Assembly (NCBI RefSeq): GCF_012395835.1
Contig: NZ_JAAZSQ010000017.1
Coordinates: 52,430 to 95,321 of the forward strand
Source of the DNA: Arthrobacter mobilis
GTDB taxonomy: Bacteria; Actinomycetota; Actinomycetes; Actinomycetales; Micrococcaceae
Direction of reading: 5' to 3'
DNA length: 42,892 nt
The first letter of the stretch is position 1; each line of letters opens with the position of its first letter. The notes below the pieces were generated by a model, which saw only the letters and a list, made by a program, of their open reading frames with translations, had not been told where the DNA came from and searched no databases. Positions 9,139 through 17,270 of this stretch are shown piece by piece. The position numbers were made by a program, and so were the translations under genes.

Positions 9139-9440
9139 TCAGGCCTTAGTCCCTGAGGGGACTTTCCAGAGCGCGGTCTCGGGTATCTCTGCTTCCAGGT
9201 TGACGCGGTTCGTGCCGACTCTCGGGTTGATCGTGGTGGAGTTATAGCGCAGCGACACCCCCATTTCTTCGGCGTCGGGCGCGATGACGCAGGTTCCCTT
9301 GCTGAGCGGTTCGGCGACATTTTCGGCCACCTGCCGCCGCAGGAGGCCCGGAAGAAAAGGGCTTCGCCGTCCTGCCATTCGTTGCCAGGCGTGGCGTTGG
9401 ACGCTTCCTTGATCTTGGCCTCGGCACGCGTTTCGGGCAT
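9139..9440 (-). pseudogene. ssb: Decayed single-stranded DNA-binding protein gene (ssb-like)
   Basis: One frame gives NEWQDGEALFFRASC and the next frame gives RQVAENVAEPLSKGT, which together match the SSB core NEWxDGExLFxRxSxWRxxAENVAESLxKGT. A later piece, EEMGVSLRYNSTTINPR, matches the SSB stretch VDEIGPSLRYATAKVxR. The frame break near 9340 corresponds to one missing base relative to the expected codon order. The segment between KGT and EEMG is shortened, and the usual acidic C-terminal tail is missing. An ssb beside a relaxase is common on conjugative plasmids; this copy is clearly degraded. Confidence 0.65.
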
Positions 9441-9692
9441 TCGCGCAGGTCCACAGTAAGTGGGCATGTGGTGGGTCAATGACCGTCGACTGCTGCCCTT
9501 GAACAAATTGTTAGTCATGCCCGGCCAGTTACCAGGTCTTGCTGCCACCTGCTGCCTCCCCCGAGCGGACAGGTGTCAGCGCCTATGCCGATCGGGCCCA
9601 AGGGCCGGCGCGCCTGCGGCGGGCGCCCGGCGGCGGCCGGGTGCTGGCGCGATACAGGGCCGGGAGGTAATTTCAGAGCCTACTGGGGAGGG

Positions 9693-10028
9693 GAACGGAT
9701 GGTCTCGCTGCACGATCGGAGCGAGGCGGAGCGTACCGCCGAGAGGCTCAAGTCGCCAACCAGGGAGTCCGGGTTGCTACTGGGTCGAGCCGTCGCGGTA
9801 CCGCACTCTACGGGAGGTCCATGCACCTCCAAGAGCGAAGCAGACTTCGATAAACGCGGGTACCGCCGCGCGCAGATCAGGTCGACACGGTGCGAGGGAT
9901 ACAGCGCAATCAGGACCAAGGCTGACTTCACTATCCACGTCGCGTTCACGTTCGAGCTGTATCGCGAGGCTGAGACGGAGCACCTCGACCCCGGGGGCCT
10001 CTCTCCCCTGCTGGGCGGACCCCTGTGA
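9693..10028 (+). pseudogene. Third, degenerate copy of the small 'B' cassette protein
   Basis: The second half reads RGYRRAQIRSTRCEGYSA, then HVAFTFELYREAETEHLD and ends LLGGPL. This follows the genes at 12851 (RGYRREQIKGQRCEGFTA, LYSDAEMEY, ALSGGAL) and 29494 (AGYRRACVKSQSCVGYSA, LYSEAELEY, ALAGGAL). The first half is out of frame: another frame carries a LREVHAPP-like piece corresponding to LRETIGTEAP. A GGGGAGGGG ribosome-like site precedes the ATG at 9700. It is a damaged paralogue; the family function is unknown. Confidence 0.55.
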
Positions 10029-10582
10029 CACGGCCGTGACGGACATCCTAAGCGCAGACCGCGTGCAGCTTTAGACCTCCGCAGCAGGACCCGGCCGGTG
10101 TGCTCGACCAGCGCGGCCCCGACTGGCCCGTCGTGGCAACTCCCGACAGGACGTATGTCTCGGGGAGAGGGCCCGAAAGAACCACATTGGCCATCATCGC
10201 GCGTCGTATGGCGTGGGTCGGAAGCGCCATCCTTGAGAAGTTCAGGCGCCGAACCTCGGCAGGCAGGGGATGCGCTCTGCTATCCAAAGCGATGTCAGCC
10301 GCAGAAAAAGCGCCGCGATTGCTCGGGTATGCTGGCTCTGCCTGCATCAGTGGAGAGCGACCTCCCGCAGGTGGTGAAGACCGAACGGACACGGTAAGCC
10401 AAGAGTGCCGGGCTGCTGCCGCAGCAGTCCTGAGGGTGGAAACCCCTGCGGGGGTACACGAAGAAGAAAAGAGATTAAGGAAGAGCTGACCCGGCGCCCC
10501 GAGCATTCACAGGAATGAGCGGCATGGAACGCAGATACGCGGAGTCTGCAACAAACCACCGGATCACGAAAGGGCTCTTTAT
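10029..10582. other. Upstream region of the HUH Rep gene, no firm gene
   Basis: A plus-strand ORF (10100-10489) is open but has no convincing start signal or family pattern. The last 180 bases contain a short G/C-rich hairpin-prone stretch (10430-10455) and an A/G-rich run before the next start codon, so this is probably the leader of the gene at 10583. Confidence 0.35.
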
Positions 10583-11977
10583 ATGAATACTGTCACCACC
10601 CGCAACGCCCAGACCGCAGCTGACAGCCGATACGAACGGCTGAAGGGCCTCACCCCCGAGGTCATGAGACGTGCGTCGACGTGGACCTTCGTCAGAGCAA
10701 TGCACGCGTTCCTCGATCAGATCGAGGACGGGTTCCTGGACGGAAGCCATCCGGATGTGCTCGCTGCCAATGACGCCTTCTGGGATACCTGGAACGGTCT
10801 CCCTGACGAGGTGCAGGTGAATGTTCTCTGCGAACTCGGTCTTCGGGAGGCTTTCGGGGACGATACCCATTGCACCGGTCCCGAAGAGACGACCGTCGAC
10901 GACGTGGACAGGGAGGCCTTTGAGGCTTGGCGACGCGTGCCGTGCGCCGATGAGCAGGCGTATTTCGACGCACGGCGTCGAAAAGTGCGGGTAAAAAATG
11001 CGGGTTCTTACCGAAGCTCCCGTGCAGGCAGCAGGCATGCTGATCACTCCCTGCTTCCCAATGCTGGCAAGGCAAAATGCACGCTCGGCACCGGACGCAA
11101 CAGTATTAAAGGGGCTGGTCACAGCAGCTATCAGGAAACCTGTGCTGTCGCTGGTGCCGATAAGCCGGCCCGGGACGGGTGGGCTTTCTCGCTGAAGCCG
11201 GCCTCCTCGTTCTTCGATCACGACGACGCAGACGCCGAGCCCGGTGACGCCATTGGGCCGGGGCTGTGCGAGGAGTCCAAACAGCGCATCGTGAAGCAGT
11301 TCTCCTCCGAGGCCATCAAGGCAATGGAAAATCGGTACCGGGGCCTCGACCTGAGCCCGATCATCGAAGCCCAGTGCCTGCTCACCCTCCTGTACAGCGA
11401 TGCCCTGGCCGACACCCTGACCAACGACATGATCGCCCGCCACCTTCAGACGCTGGCGGAAATGCACAAGGCCGCCTGGCACGAGCCCCTCAGGGCCGTG
11501 TGGAAGAAGGAATTTGCCCCCGCCCAACACGGGAAGATAAAGGGCCGGGTGGGACCCCGCAACAGCATCGATTACGGCGTCGCCCACCTTCACCTCTGGA
11601 TCGCCCAACCACCTGCCGGGCGGTCGGCGTATGGACGCCGCTCCCCCTACCACAGCGAATTCAGCGGCTGGCCCTATCACACGTGGCTCGCAAAAGTCTG
11701 GCGGAGGATCACCGGGCAGGACAACGCTCGGGAAAAGCTGACCCGGCTTCCCTCAGCAGAGGAGGTCAGGAAGCACTGGTGCGCTGACCCGGCGGACGCC
11801 GTCAACAAAATGGTCCGCTACTTCAAGAAAACCGGAAAGGGAACCATCCGGAAGCGCTTCCAAAACCGCGTCCCGGACAACTGGCTGGCCCGCGGAGAGC
11901 ACGGCACGAAGTTTTACGGATATTTGGGTTTATCACGCCCGAATGCCCTCCAGAACGACGCACGAGCAGCCGCATGA
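10583..11977 (+). CDS. Putative HUH (rolling-circle type) replication initiator
   Basis: A 464-residue protein. The C-terminal 250 residues show the order expected of HUH Rep proteins: a motif I-like LLTLLYSD (about residues 270-277), VWKKEF, then VAHLHLW with the HxH at 335-337 (motif II), a possible catalytic Tyr413 in RYFKKTGKG (motif III), and TKFYGYLGL near the end, like the GRFWGYWGL block of actinobacterial and inovirus Reps. The N-terminal 200 residues are unfamiliar and include a low-complexity stretch after residue 135. It would nick a replication origin and bind its 5' end. An AAAGGG lies 10 bp before the ATG. If correct, the replicon has two unrelated initiators (see 26258-28144). 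It could also be an HUH transposase. Confidence 0.5.
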   Translation: MNTVTTRNAQTAADSRYERLKGLTPEVMRRASTWTFVRAMHAFLDQIEDGFLDGSHPDVLAANDAFWDTWNGLPDEVQVNVLCELGLREAFGDDTHCTGPEETTVDDVDREAFEAWRRVPCADEQAYFDARRRKVRVKNAGSYRSSRAGSRHADHSLLPNAGKAKCTLGTGRNSIKGAGHSSYQETCAVAGADKPARDGWAFSLKPASSFFDHDDADAEPGDAIGPGLCEESKQRIVKQFSSEAIKAMENRYRGLDLSPIIEAQCLLTLLYSDALADTLTNDMIARHLQTLAEMHKAAWHEPLRAVWKKEFAPAQHGKIKGRVGPRNSIDYGVAHLHLWIAQPPAGRSAYGRRSPYHSEFSGWPYHTWLAKVWRRITGQDNAREKLTRLPSAEEVRKHWCADPADAVNKMVRYFKKTGKGTIRKRFQNRVPDNWLARGEHGTKFYGYLGLSRPNALQNDARAAA

Positions 11978-12057
11978 ACGACCTGTCCGGGAAAATTCTT
12001 CACGGCACCCGGTCTGCATCCACGGCGGCAGCGGTCACAGGAACTGGAGGGTTGGGA

Positions 12058-12462
12058 ATGACGGAGCAGATCGACGAATGCTTCGCAGGCGCCGCGGCGC
12101 GCCGCGCAGTCCGGATGGAGCGCCGGGTACTGGAGGACGTGCGCCTTGCGCTGCCGGGTGACTGGGCGGCGGGGCGGATCACCGAGGCCGAGTACCCGAT
12201 CCCTCCAGAGGTACTCGCCGGCATTGCCCGCCGTTACGGCGTCGGCGCTCAGAAGTACGCCGAACACAACTGGCTGCAAGGGGTACGAGTGGAGCAAGGC
12301 CTAGGCGGCACTCCAGCGCCATGCACATGCGTTCTGGGCGGGCGAGGACATCGACGCGGAGACCGGCAGCCCGTAGCGGGTCCCGTACTGGACCGGATCG
12401 AGGTCATGCAGGAGGCCCAGCTCAAAGGTGCAGCAGTGGCATTGACAGGAGGTGCACGGTGA
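12058..12462 (+). pseudogene. dATP/dGTP diphosphohydrolase-like (DUF5664) gene, frameshifted
   Basis: After a good GGAGGG site, the ORF begins MTEQIDECFAG and carries PPEVLAGIARRYGVGAQKYA followed by EHNW, the metal-binding N-terminal block of phage and plasmid DUF5664 nucleotide hydrolases. One extra G in the G-run at 12280-12283 moves the conserved continuation YEWSKA...LQRHAHAFWAGEDIDAETG into another frame, where it is cut by a TAG. The original frame runs on to ALTGGAR and stops at 12462. Catalytic HD residues of the second half are therefore lost. The final codons contain the AGGAGGTG that serves the next gene at 12459, so decay has kept the translational signal. Confidence 0.6.
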
Positions 12463-12851
12463 ACGAGGTTGAGGAACCGTGGGGAGTCGATCCGGACCGT
12501 TTCCGGCGGGTACAGCTGAAGCTGCTGGGCCAGGCCGCCGTGGAGGAGTTCGTTCGCAAGCGGCGTTCCCTGGCTAACTGGAAGAAGTACGAGAGGGCAT
12601 CGCGCATCGATCTGGGAATGGCACGGCACAAATACCACTACGAGGAGGAGGCAGCATTCCCCGGGTGGCAGGAGCGCGTTGAGTACGCCTCGTTGCGGAT
12701 CGAGGAAGTTCAGCAGCAGCTGGAAAGGCGCAGCGAGAACGTTCGGGAAACGCGCGAGGAGCTTCGTCGGCTGGCTGCACCCGTACTGGAACGGATGCGC
12801 ATTGAAGACGAGGGGTCATCCGCGCATGCCCTGCGGGGAGGTGCGCTCTGA
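12459..12851 (+). CDS. Cassette protein A, coiled-coil-rich, copy 1
   Basis: A 130-residue protein starting GTG, overlapping the previous stop, with AGGAGGTG 5 bp upstream. It has a short N-terminal head (WGVDPDRFRRVQLKLLGQAA) and then a long charged helix rich in Glu, Arg and Gln (VEYASLRIEEVQQQLERRSE) ending LAAPVLERMRIED and ALRGGAL. It pairs with the same-length gene at 29491-29883, sharing DP-x-RFRRVQ, LAAPVLER and the GGAL end. The helix suggests self-association or a structural role. No enzyme motif is seen. The stop and the next start overlap (TGATG). Function unknown. Confidence 0.7.
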   Translation: MNEVEEPWGVDPDRFRRVQLKLLGQAAVEEFVRKRRSLANWKKYERASRIDLGMARHKYHYEEEAAFPGWQERVEYASLRIEEVQQQLERRSENVRETREELRRLAAPVLERMRIEDEGSSAHALRGGAL

Positions 12852-13231
12852 TGGCGTTCTGGAACAGGAAGCGCTCACGGGGCCCTGTGATCAAGGTACG
12901 CGAGCTGTACCCGAAGAGTGACAATCAGATTTACCTGGCGATGTCGGTCGAGACCAATAAGCACGACGAACATCTGCGCGAGACTATCGGCACCGAGGCG
13001 CCGCAGGTCGTCGTGGACTGGGCGGTGTCGGCGCTCTGTAAGCGCGGGTACCGCCGCGAACAAATTAAGGGGCAGCGGTGCGAGGGGTTCACCGCGAGCA
13101 GGATCGGAGGCATAAATACGCCGCTGAGATACAGAGTGCTGGCCGTTTTCACGGTCGACTTGTACTCCGATGCAGAGATGGAATACCGCGATGGAGGCGG
13201 TCCGCCAGCACTCTCAGGAGGTGCTCTCTGA
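12851..13231 (+). CDS. Cassette protein B, copy 1
   Basis: A 126-residue protein translated from an ATG that overlaps the previous TGA, with GGAGGTG 7 bp upstream inside the preceding gene. The core reads KVRELYPKSDNQIYLAMSVE, HDEHLRETIGTEAPQVVVDW, RGYRREQIKGQRCEGFTASR and AVFTVDLYSDAEMEY, finishing ALSGGAL. The paralogue at 29159-29494 keeps nearly all these blocks, and a broken third copy is at 9693-10028. The pattern alternates predicted beta strands with one helix, suggesting a small alpha/beta fold. Two cysteines are not both conserved, so metal binding is unlikely. Family unknown to me. Confidence 0.7.
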   Translation: MAFWNRKRSRGPVIKVRELYPKSDNQIYLAMSVETNKHDEHLRETIGTEAPQVVVDWAVSALCKRGYRREQIKGQRCEGFTASRIGGINTPLRYRVLAVFTVDLYSDAEMEYRDGGGPPALSGGAL

Positions 13232-13580
13232 TGTCAACTACCATGACACAGGACGAGCTGGTAGACCCCATCCTCGAAATGGTGGACAGCACGATCATTC
13301 CGGCGTCGCCCTCGGACCATGCATGCCCCTCATGCGACCCTGCGCGCGATTCAGGACACTGTCAAGAGGAACATCTCCCTAATGATGTCCGACGGAGACT
13401 GGGAGCAGCACTTCAAGCGGATTCCCCGCCGTCACCGCTGTTGGTGACACCCGCCGAGGTCTCGATGACATCAAGCTGAGCGCCAAGGCACGCAAGGAGA
13501 TCGAAAGCCTGATCGACCGGGCCCAGAAGCCGGAGCGGGGCACCCCGAACGACCGGATCAACTCCCGACGGGCGGCGTGA
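13231..13580 (+). pseudogene. Third cassette gene (C), frameshifted
   Basis: It starts at an ATG overlapping the previous TGA, again with GGAGGTG inside the upstream gene. The first frame reads MTQDELVDPILEMVDS and degenerates. The second frame gives TLRAIQDTVKRNISLMMSDG and DWEQHFKRIP, and the third gives DIKLSAKARKEIESLIDRAQ and PNDRINSRRAA before a stop at 13580. Joined, these would make one mostly helical protein of about 115 residues. At least two frame changes are needed, so I call it a pseudogene; recoding is possible but unsupported. The counterpart beside copy 2 (29073-29162) is shortened. Confidence 0.5.
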
Positions 13581-13770
13581 CGCACCCGCCACTTTATACG
13601 CGACAGGGAAGGCTACAGCTTTCTCCTCACCCTCCCGTTACGATCCCTGCATAACCATCACAACGGCAAAGCCTGGATTCATAGTGATAAACGATGAAGC
13701 TGCGCCCGGTTGCGATCCTGGGGACTGGCCTTGGATGAGGCTGTTACCTGGCTGTAGGCAGGACAAATAT

Positions 13771-13935
13771 GGCTCTTCCCAGTTAAGCGTGGTTGGGCTG
13801 GTTCCGACGCCAGGGGCGGTGGCCGCCGGCTGAGAGCAGCAGGCGCGGCCGGTAGCTGGTGAAGTTCCGGAAGCCGCGGACGATCCGGCGGGTGTTGGCC
13901 ACCCCGGTGGCCCCGTCCGGCGTAGCCGGTACGGG
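13771..13935 (-). mobile_element. 3' end fragment of an ISL3-type element
   Basis: The minus strand encodes GVANTRRIVRGFRNFTSY and RPRLLLSAGGHRPW before a TAA at 13783. This matches the C-terminal block of ISL3-family transposases (TNxxIKxIxRxxRGYRNFxxYxxRxLL). Directly outside it, GGCTCTTCC at 13771 resembles the ISL3 terminal repeat seen at 15824 and 17270. The rest of the transposase is missing. Confidence 0.5.
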
Positions 13936-14037
13936 GATGAAGGCCCGGAGCCTTCTTTAATTGGTAGCGACCAAGCAACGAAGTTCATAAGAGACCCGGA
14001 CATGTCCCATGCTACTCTCTGCCCGGGCGGTCGCTAG

Positions 14038-14280
14038 TGTGCGCTGGCCGACGTACTGTTCAGCGCCGACGGCGTGCACGTGATCTCCGCCGCCGATGCC
14101 GGTGGCCACCTGCTGGTCAACGTCGAAACCGACCGGACCATCGCAGGATGCCTGGCCTGCGGTGTCCTGGCGGTCGGGCACGGGCGCCGCCGGGTCCGCC
14201 TGCGTCACGCCCCGTCGTTCGGCCGGCCGGTACCTCTGGTCTGGGCCAAGGGGGTGTGGAGATGCCCCGATGCCGGCTAA
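14038..14280 (+). mobile_element. 5' end fragment of an ISL3 transposase gene
   Basis: Reads LADVLFSADGVHVISAADAG, then VETDRTIAGCLACGVLAVGH, then VWAKGVWRCPDAG and a stop. The CxxC after the opening strands, the GVLAVGHGRR block and the WRCP motif form the N-terminal zinc-finger region of ISL3-family transposases. It faces away from the C-terminal fragment at 13771-13935, so the two are not simply halves of one element in place. The DNA between and after (13936-14419) has no gene I can identify. Confidence 0.55.
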
Positions 14281-14419
14281 GGCTGGCCACACCTCCGCAA
14301 TGAAGTAGCGGGCTCGGATCTGCTGGATACGTTGACCGGTACTCCGGATGGTCCCCGGCCCCATTCCAGCGACGACGAATTCGGCCCATCGCTGAGGGAG
14401 CATAAGACGGGTTGGTGCG

Positions 14420-14833
14420 TTGCCAGAGTCGCCCTTCGATGCACCTATTGACGACCCCGGCGCTTCGGGGAGTGTTCAGGTCATTCTTCCACTCTGTGCC
14501 AAACCATCAGAGTCCGACACAGAGCGAGCATTGAAGGCTTGGCCCGGCAAAGGGCGCCGACGTGATGTTGAAGTTGTACTTAAACCGGTTGGTGAAGACC
14601 TCTGCTCGAGACACGGCCCGGAGCTTGGGCACTGGAGGGAATTCAGACAGCTTCAGAAAAGCAAGGATGGTCCTGCGGCTGCGCGGGGTCATATGAAAAC
14701 CGTCCTAAAATCGGAGGTATCCTGTAGATATGAGGATGCGCAGATCGGAATTCTGGATGATTTCCTAACCGTAAGGGAAAACGCATTCCTCCAAGGCATG
14801 ACATTAATAGAGCGGAACTATTGTCAACCGTGA
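14420..14833 (+). CDS. Uncertain hypothetical ORF
   Basis: A 137-codon ORF beginning with TTG and no clear ribosome site. An internal ATG at 14693 would give 46 residues (MKTVLKSEVSCRYEDAQIG...). No domain or motif is recognisable. The DNA here is visibly less G+C-rich than the surroundings and continues into the intact gene at 14872, so it may belong to the same transferred segment. It may also be non-coding upstream DNA. Confidence 0.2.
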   Translation: MPESPFDAPIDDPGASGSVQVILPLCAKPSESDTERALKAWPGKGRRRDVEVVLKPVGEDLCSRHGPELGHWREFRQLQKSKDGPAAARGHMKTVLKSEVSCRYEDAQIGILDDFLTVRENAFLQGMTLIERNYCQP

Positions 14834-14843
14834 CAATTTGACA
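14821..14843 (+). promoter_or_regulatory. TTGTCA-N4-TGACAA palindrome upstream of the gene at 14872
   Basis: TTGTCAACCGTGACAA (14821-14836) is a perfect 6-bp inverted repeat with a 4-bp spacer. It is followed at once by TTGACA (14838-14843), which repeats the half site and also fits a -35 box. It sits about 30-50 bp before the ATG. Operator function is inferred from position and symmetry. Confidence 0.4.
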
Positions 14844-14871
14844 AGTCGGTTCACCGGGAAAGGCAAGATGC

Positions 14872-15591
14872 ATGGCTCAAAGCAATGCAAGTGTGAATGT
14901 TCGCGGAACGGTCCTCCGCAGTGGAACCGACCTGAAGACTATCGTTAAGTCTGGCTCAGTTATTAGGAGCCAGGAGGGAAGCAAGTACCTTGTCTCGATC
15001 TGGCGAAACCCAGGGTGTGACGATTCGATTACGCTGCGCCCACTGGTGGGGAGGAAATCCGGAGAACCGGGATTGGAACCCGCGCAAATGGCTATGTGGG
15101 TGTGCAATCTCTTTCCCGCTACGTTGCTTTACATGCCCAATGATGATGTCCCACGGACCAATGAGCCTCAGTACTATCTTTCGGACGGGACACCGCAGTT
15201 TGACGAGCTCGCGAGAAAGGATGAGGTATACAAGAACAGCTTTAATCCGCTTCCGAGCAGGGATTTGAAAAAGGGGACGGTAGTCGAACTGTCAATCGGC
15301 CGTTATGCCGTGCTCCCGGATGGTTTTTCCCAGGACAAGCATGCCCTGCCCTATGCGTTGAAGATGCGCCTTATAGGCAAGAATCGCCGGATTGCGAAGA
15401 CACAGGGCCTTAAGTGTTGCTGGTGGTATGGAGGAGTAGTCCGCGTCGTTTGGGAACCCAACGAGGATATCCGCGAAGAAGAGATACCGGTGTTGTTCAC
15501 ACGTGACGGATTGCCCGTCAGGGCGGCAGTTGAAAATGAATTTTTGAAGCAGGATCATGGTGCACCAGCACTGGTCGGAGGTGCGCTGTAA
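14872..15591 (+). CDS. Hypothetical protein ending in the GGAL tail
   Basis: A 239-residue protein with AAAGG 8 bp before the ATG. I recognise no family. It looks globular: several strands (VRGTVLRSGTDLKTIVKSG, KYLVSIWRNPG, LKKGTVVELSIGRYAVLPDG) and an aromatic-rich block CCWWYGGVVRVVWEP near residue 185. It ends PALVGGAL, the same tail as the unrelated cassette A and B proteins, encoded by GGTCGGAGGTGCGCTG. Here no start codon follows, so the downstream partner has been lost, probably when ISL3 sequence arrived 230 bp further on. The codon choice is less G+C-rich than that of its neighbours, suggesting recent transfer. Confidence 0.6.
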   Translation: MAQSNASVNVRGTVLRSGTDLKTIVKSGSVIRSQEGSKYLVSIWRNPGCDDSITLRPLVGRKSGEPGLEPAQMAMWVCNLFPATLLYMPNDDVPRTNEPQYYLSDGTPQFDELARKDEVYKNSFNPLPSRDLKKGTVVELSIGRYAVLPDGFSQDKHALPYALKMRLIGKNRRIAKTQGLKCCWWYGGVVRVVWEPNEDIREEEIPVLFTRDGLPVRAAVENEFLKQDHGAPALVGGAL

Positions 15592-15823
15592 ACGTTTTCC
15601 TGCCTCAATGGAAGCGATATTGGCTGTCCCTCCAACATAGCGAGGAATGTCAGGTCAATTGAGATGCCCCATATAGATCCTGTCTGACTGGAAGCGGAAC
15701 TTCCATGTGTCGACGTGCACGTACTTTTCGCAGCGGGCCTAATGAGGAATTTTTGCGACGTGGACGGTCCCAAGCAGCCGGTTGGCGCTGGCTGCGGAAT
15801 GGGACTGCAGACCGGGGTAATCC

Positions 15824-17270
15824 GGCTCTTCGTGGTTCATGGTGAAACGGTTTGGTGTCCTTGACCGCAAGGGGTCCGCAGCCCTGCTGTGATGGATGTT
15901 CTCTACGCATTCGTCACTGACAGGAACTACGAGCCTTGACCGAGCTTACTGCGGTGCGCCCTGACGCGGGCACCGTGATTTTTAACCTGCCCGACTACCG
16001 GGGCCTGGACGCAGAGATCCTGGCCTTCGGCCAGCGGCGGATCCATGTCGAGTCCACCGCCGAGGCAGGCTGTCCGTCCTGCGGGGTGATCGGCGCCAGG
16101 CGGCACTCGCGCCGCCGGCAGCGGATCCGCGACATCCTGGTGGCCGGTCCGGTGGAGGTCCTCTGGTCTAAGTACAGGTATTTCTGCGACGAAGCCCTGT
16201 GCGCCCGGAAGACGTTCGTAGAATCGACCCCGCAGGTTCCGCGCCGGGCCCGGTCCACCCGCCGGCTCCGGGACGCGCTGGTCTCGGCCGTGATCAATTC
16301 CGGCCGGGCAGCTGCCGAGGCCGCCGCGGCCCACGGGGTCTCCTGGTGGCTGGTCCAGGATGCGCTCAACCAGGCGGCCACGCAGCTGCCGGATGTGGAC
16401 AGGCTCCGGCCCCGGATGCTCGGTATCGACGAACACCGCTTCCGCTCGGTGCGCTTCTTCAAGGACCCGGAAACCAACCAGTGGAAGCGCTACGAGCCGT
16501 GGATGGCCACCATCGTGGATCTGGACACCGGGCAGGTCCTGGGCATCGTCGACGGCCGCGACAGCAAGGGCGTCGGTGCCTGGCTTTTCGCCCGACCCCT
16601 GACGTGGCGGCTCGGGGTCCAGGTCGTGGCAATCGACCCGTCGGCGGCCTTCCGCAAGGCCCTGCGTATGTGGCTGCCGCGCACCGCCGTGTCCGTGGAC
16701 GCCTTCCACCTCGTGAAGCTGGCCAACGATGCCCTCACCGGGGTGCGGCAGCGCCTGAGCCAGGAAGTGCGGGGCCGGCGGCGCGGGCCGCGGACCCGGC
16801 CTGGGCCAATCGGCGCCTGCTGCTGCGCGCCGGCGACAGCCTCTCGGCGGCCGGGCTGGAGCGCCTCGCCGATGTCTTCCGCAAGGATGACCCCACCGGG
16901 AAGCTGCAGGCAGCCTGGGAGGTGAAGGAACAGCTGCGGCTGCTGCTGCGCACCGGATCCCTGACGGATGCCGCCGCGGCAAGGGAGCGCCTCCGTACGT
17001 TCGTCGAACGGGCCTCGATGCCCGAGACCAACAGGCTCTGGCGCACTGTGAACAAATGGTGGAAGGAGATCGAGGTCCTCATCGTCACCGGAGCCACCAC
17101 CGCCAAGGTCGAGGCGAACAACACCGCCATCAAGCACATCAAAAGAACAGGCCGTGGCTTCGTCAACGGCTGGAACTACCGCGCCCGGGTTATGCTCAGG
17201 AGCGCAGCCCGAACAACGGTCTGCTGAACATGCATCGCGGCAGGGAATTCACCACGAAACGCGAAGAGCC
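15824..17270 (+). mobile_element. ISL3-family insertion sequence with imperfect ends and target duplication
   Basis: The left end begins GGCTCTTCGTGGTTCATGGT and the right end, reversed, begins GGCTCTTCGCGTTTCGTGGT: terminal inverted repeats of about 25 bp with a few mismatches. The flanking 8-mers are GGTAATCC and GGTAACCG, 6 of 8 identical, which fits the 8-bp duplication typical of ISL3. The element is 1447 bp and holds one transposase gene with a single frame break. Downstream of the stop only the right repeat is left. Confidence 0.75.
15936..17227 (+). pseudogene. ISL3 transposase, one frameshift
   Basis: Starts at TTG (VTELTAVRPDAG) after AGGAA. The N-terminal zinc finger is CPSCGVIGARRH...YFCDEALC. 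The DDE core includes MLGIDEHRFRS (first Asp), VVAIDPSAAFR (second Asp) and VDAFHLVKLAND. Around 16775-16790, in a GC-rich run, the reading frame changes, and the second frame carries ADPAWANRRLLLRAGDSL through KVEANNTAIKHIKRTGRGF, with the catalytic Glu in VEANN, and NGWNYRARVMLRSA. All catalytic parts exist but in two frames, so the protein of about 430 residues is not made unless recoding occurs. ISL3 transposases normally use one frame, so mutation is more likely. Confidence 0.75.

Noticed and set aside
10100-10489. A 129-codon plus-strand ORF before the HUH Rep gene
   Set aside because: It has a weak start, no family and mixed codon character. I left it as part of the upstream region.
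16770-16795. Programmed frameshift in the ISL3 transposase
   Set aside because: ISL3 transposases are normally single-frame, and no slippery heptamer is visible. A plain mutation is simpler.
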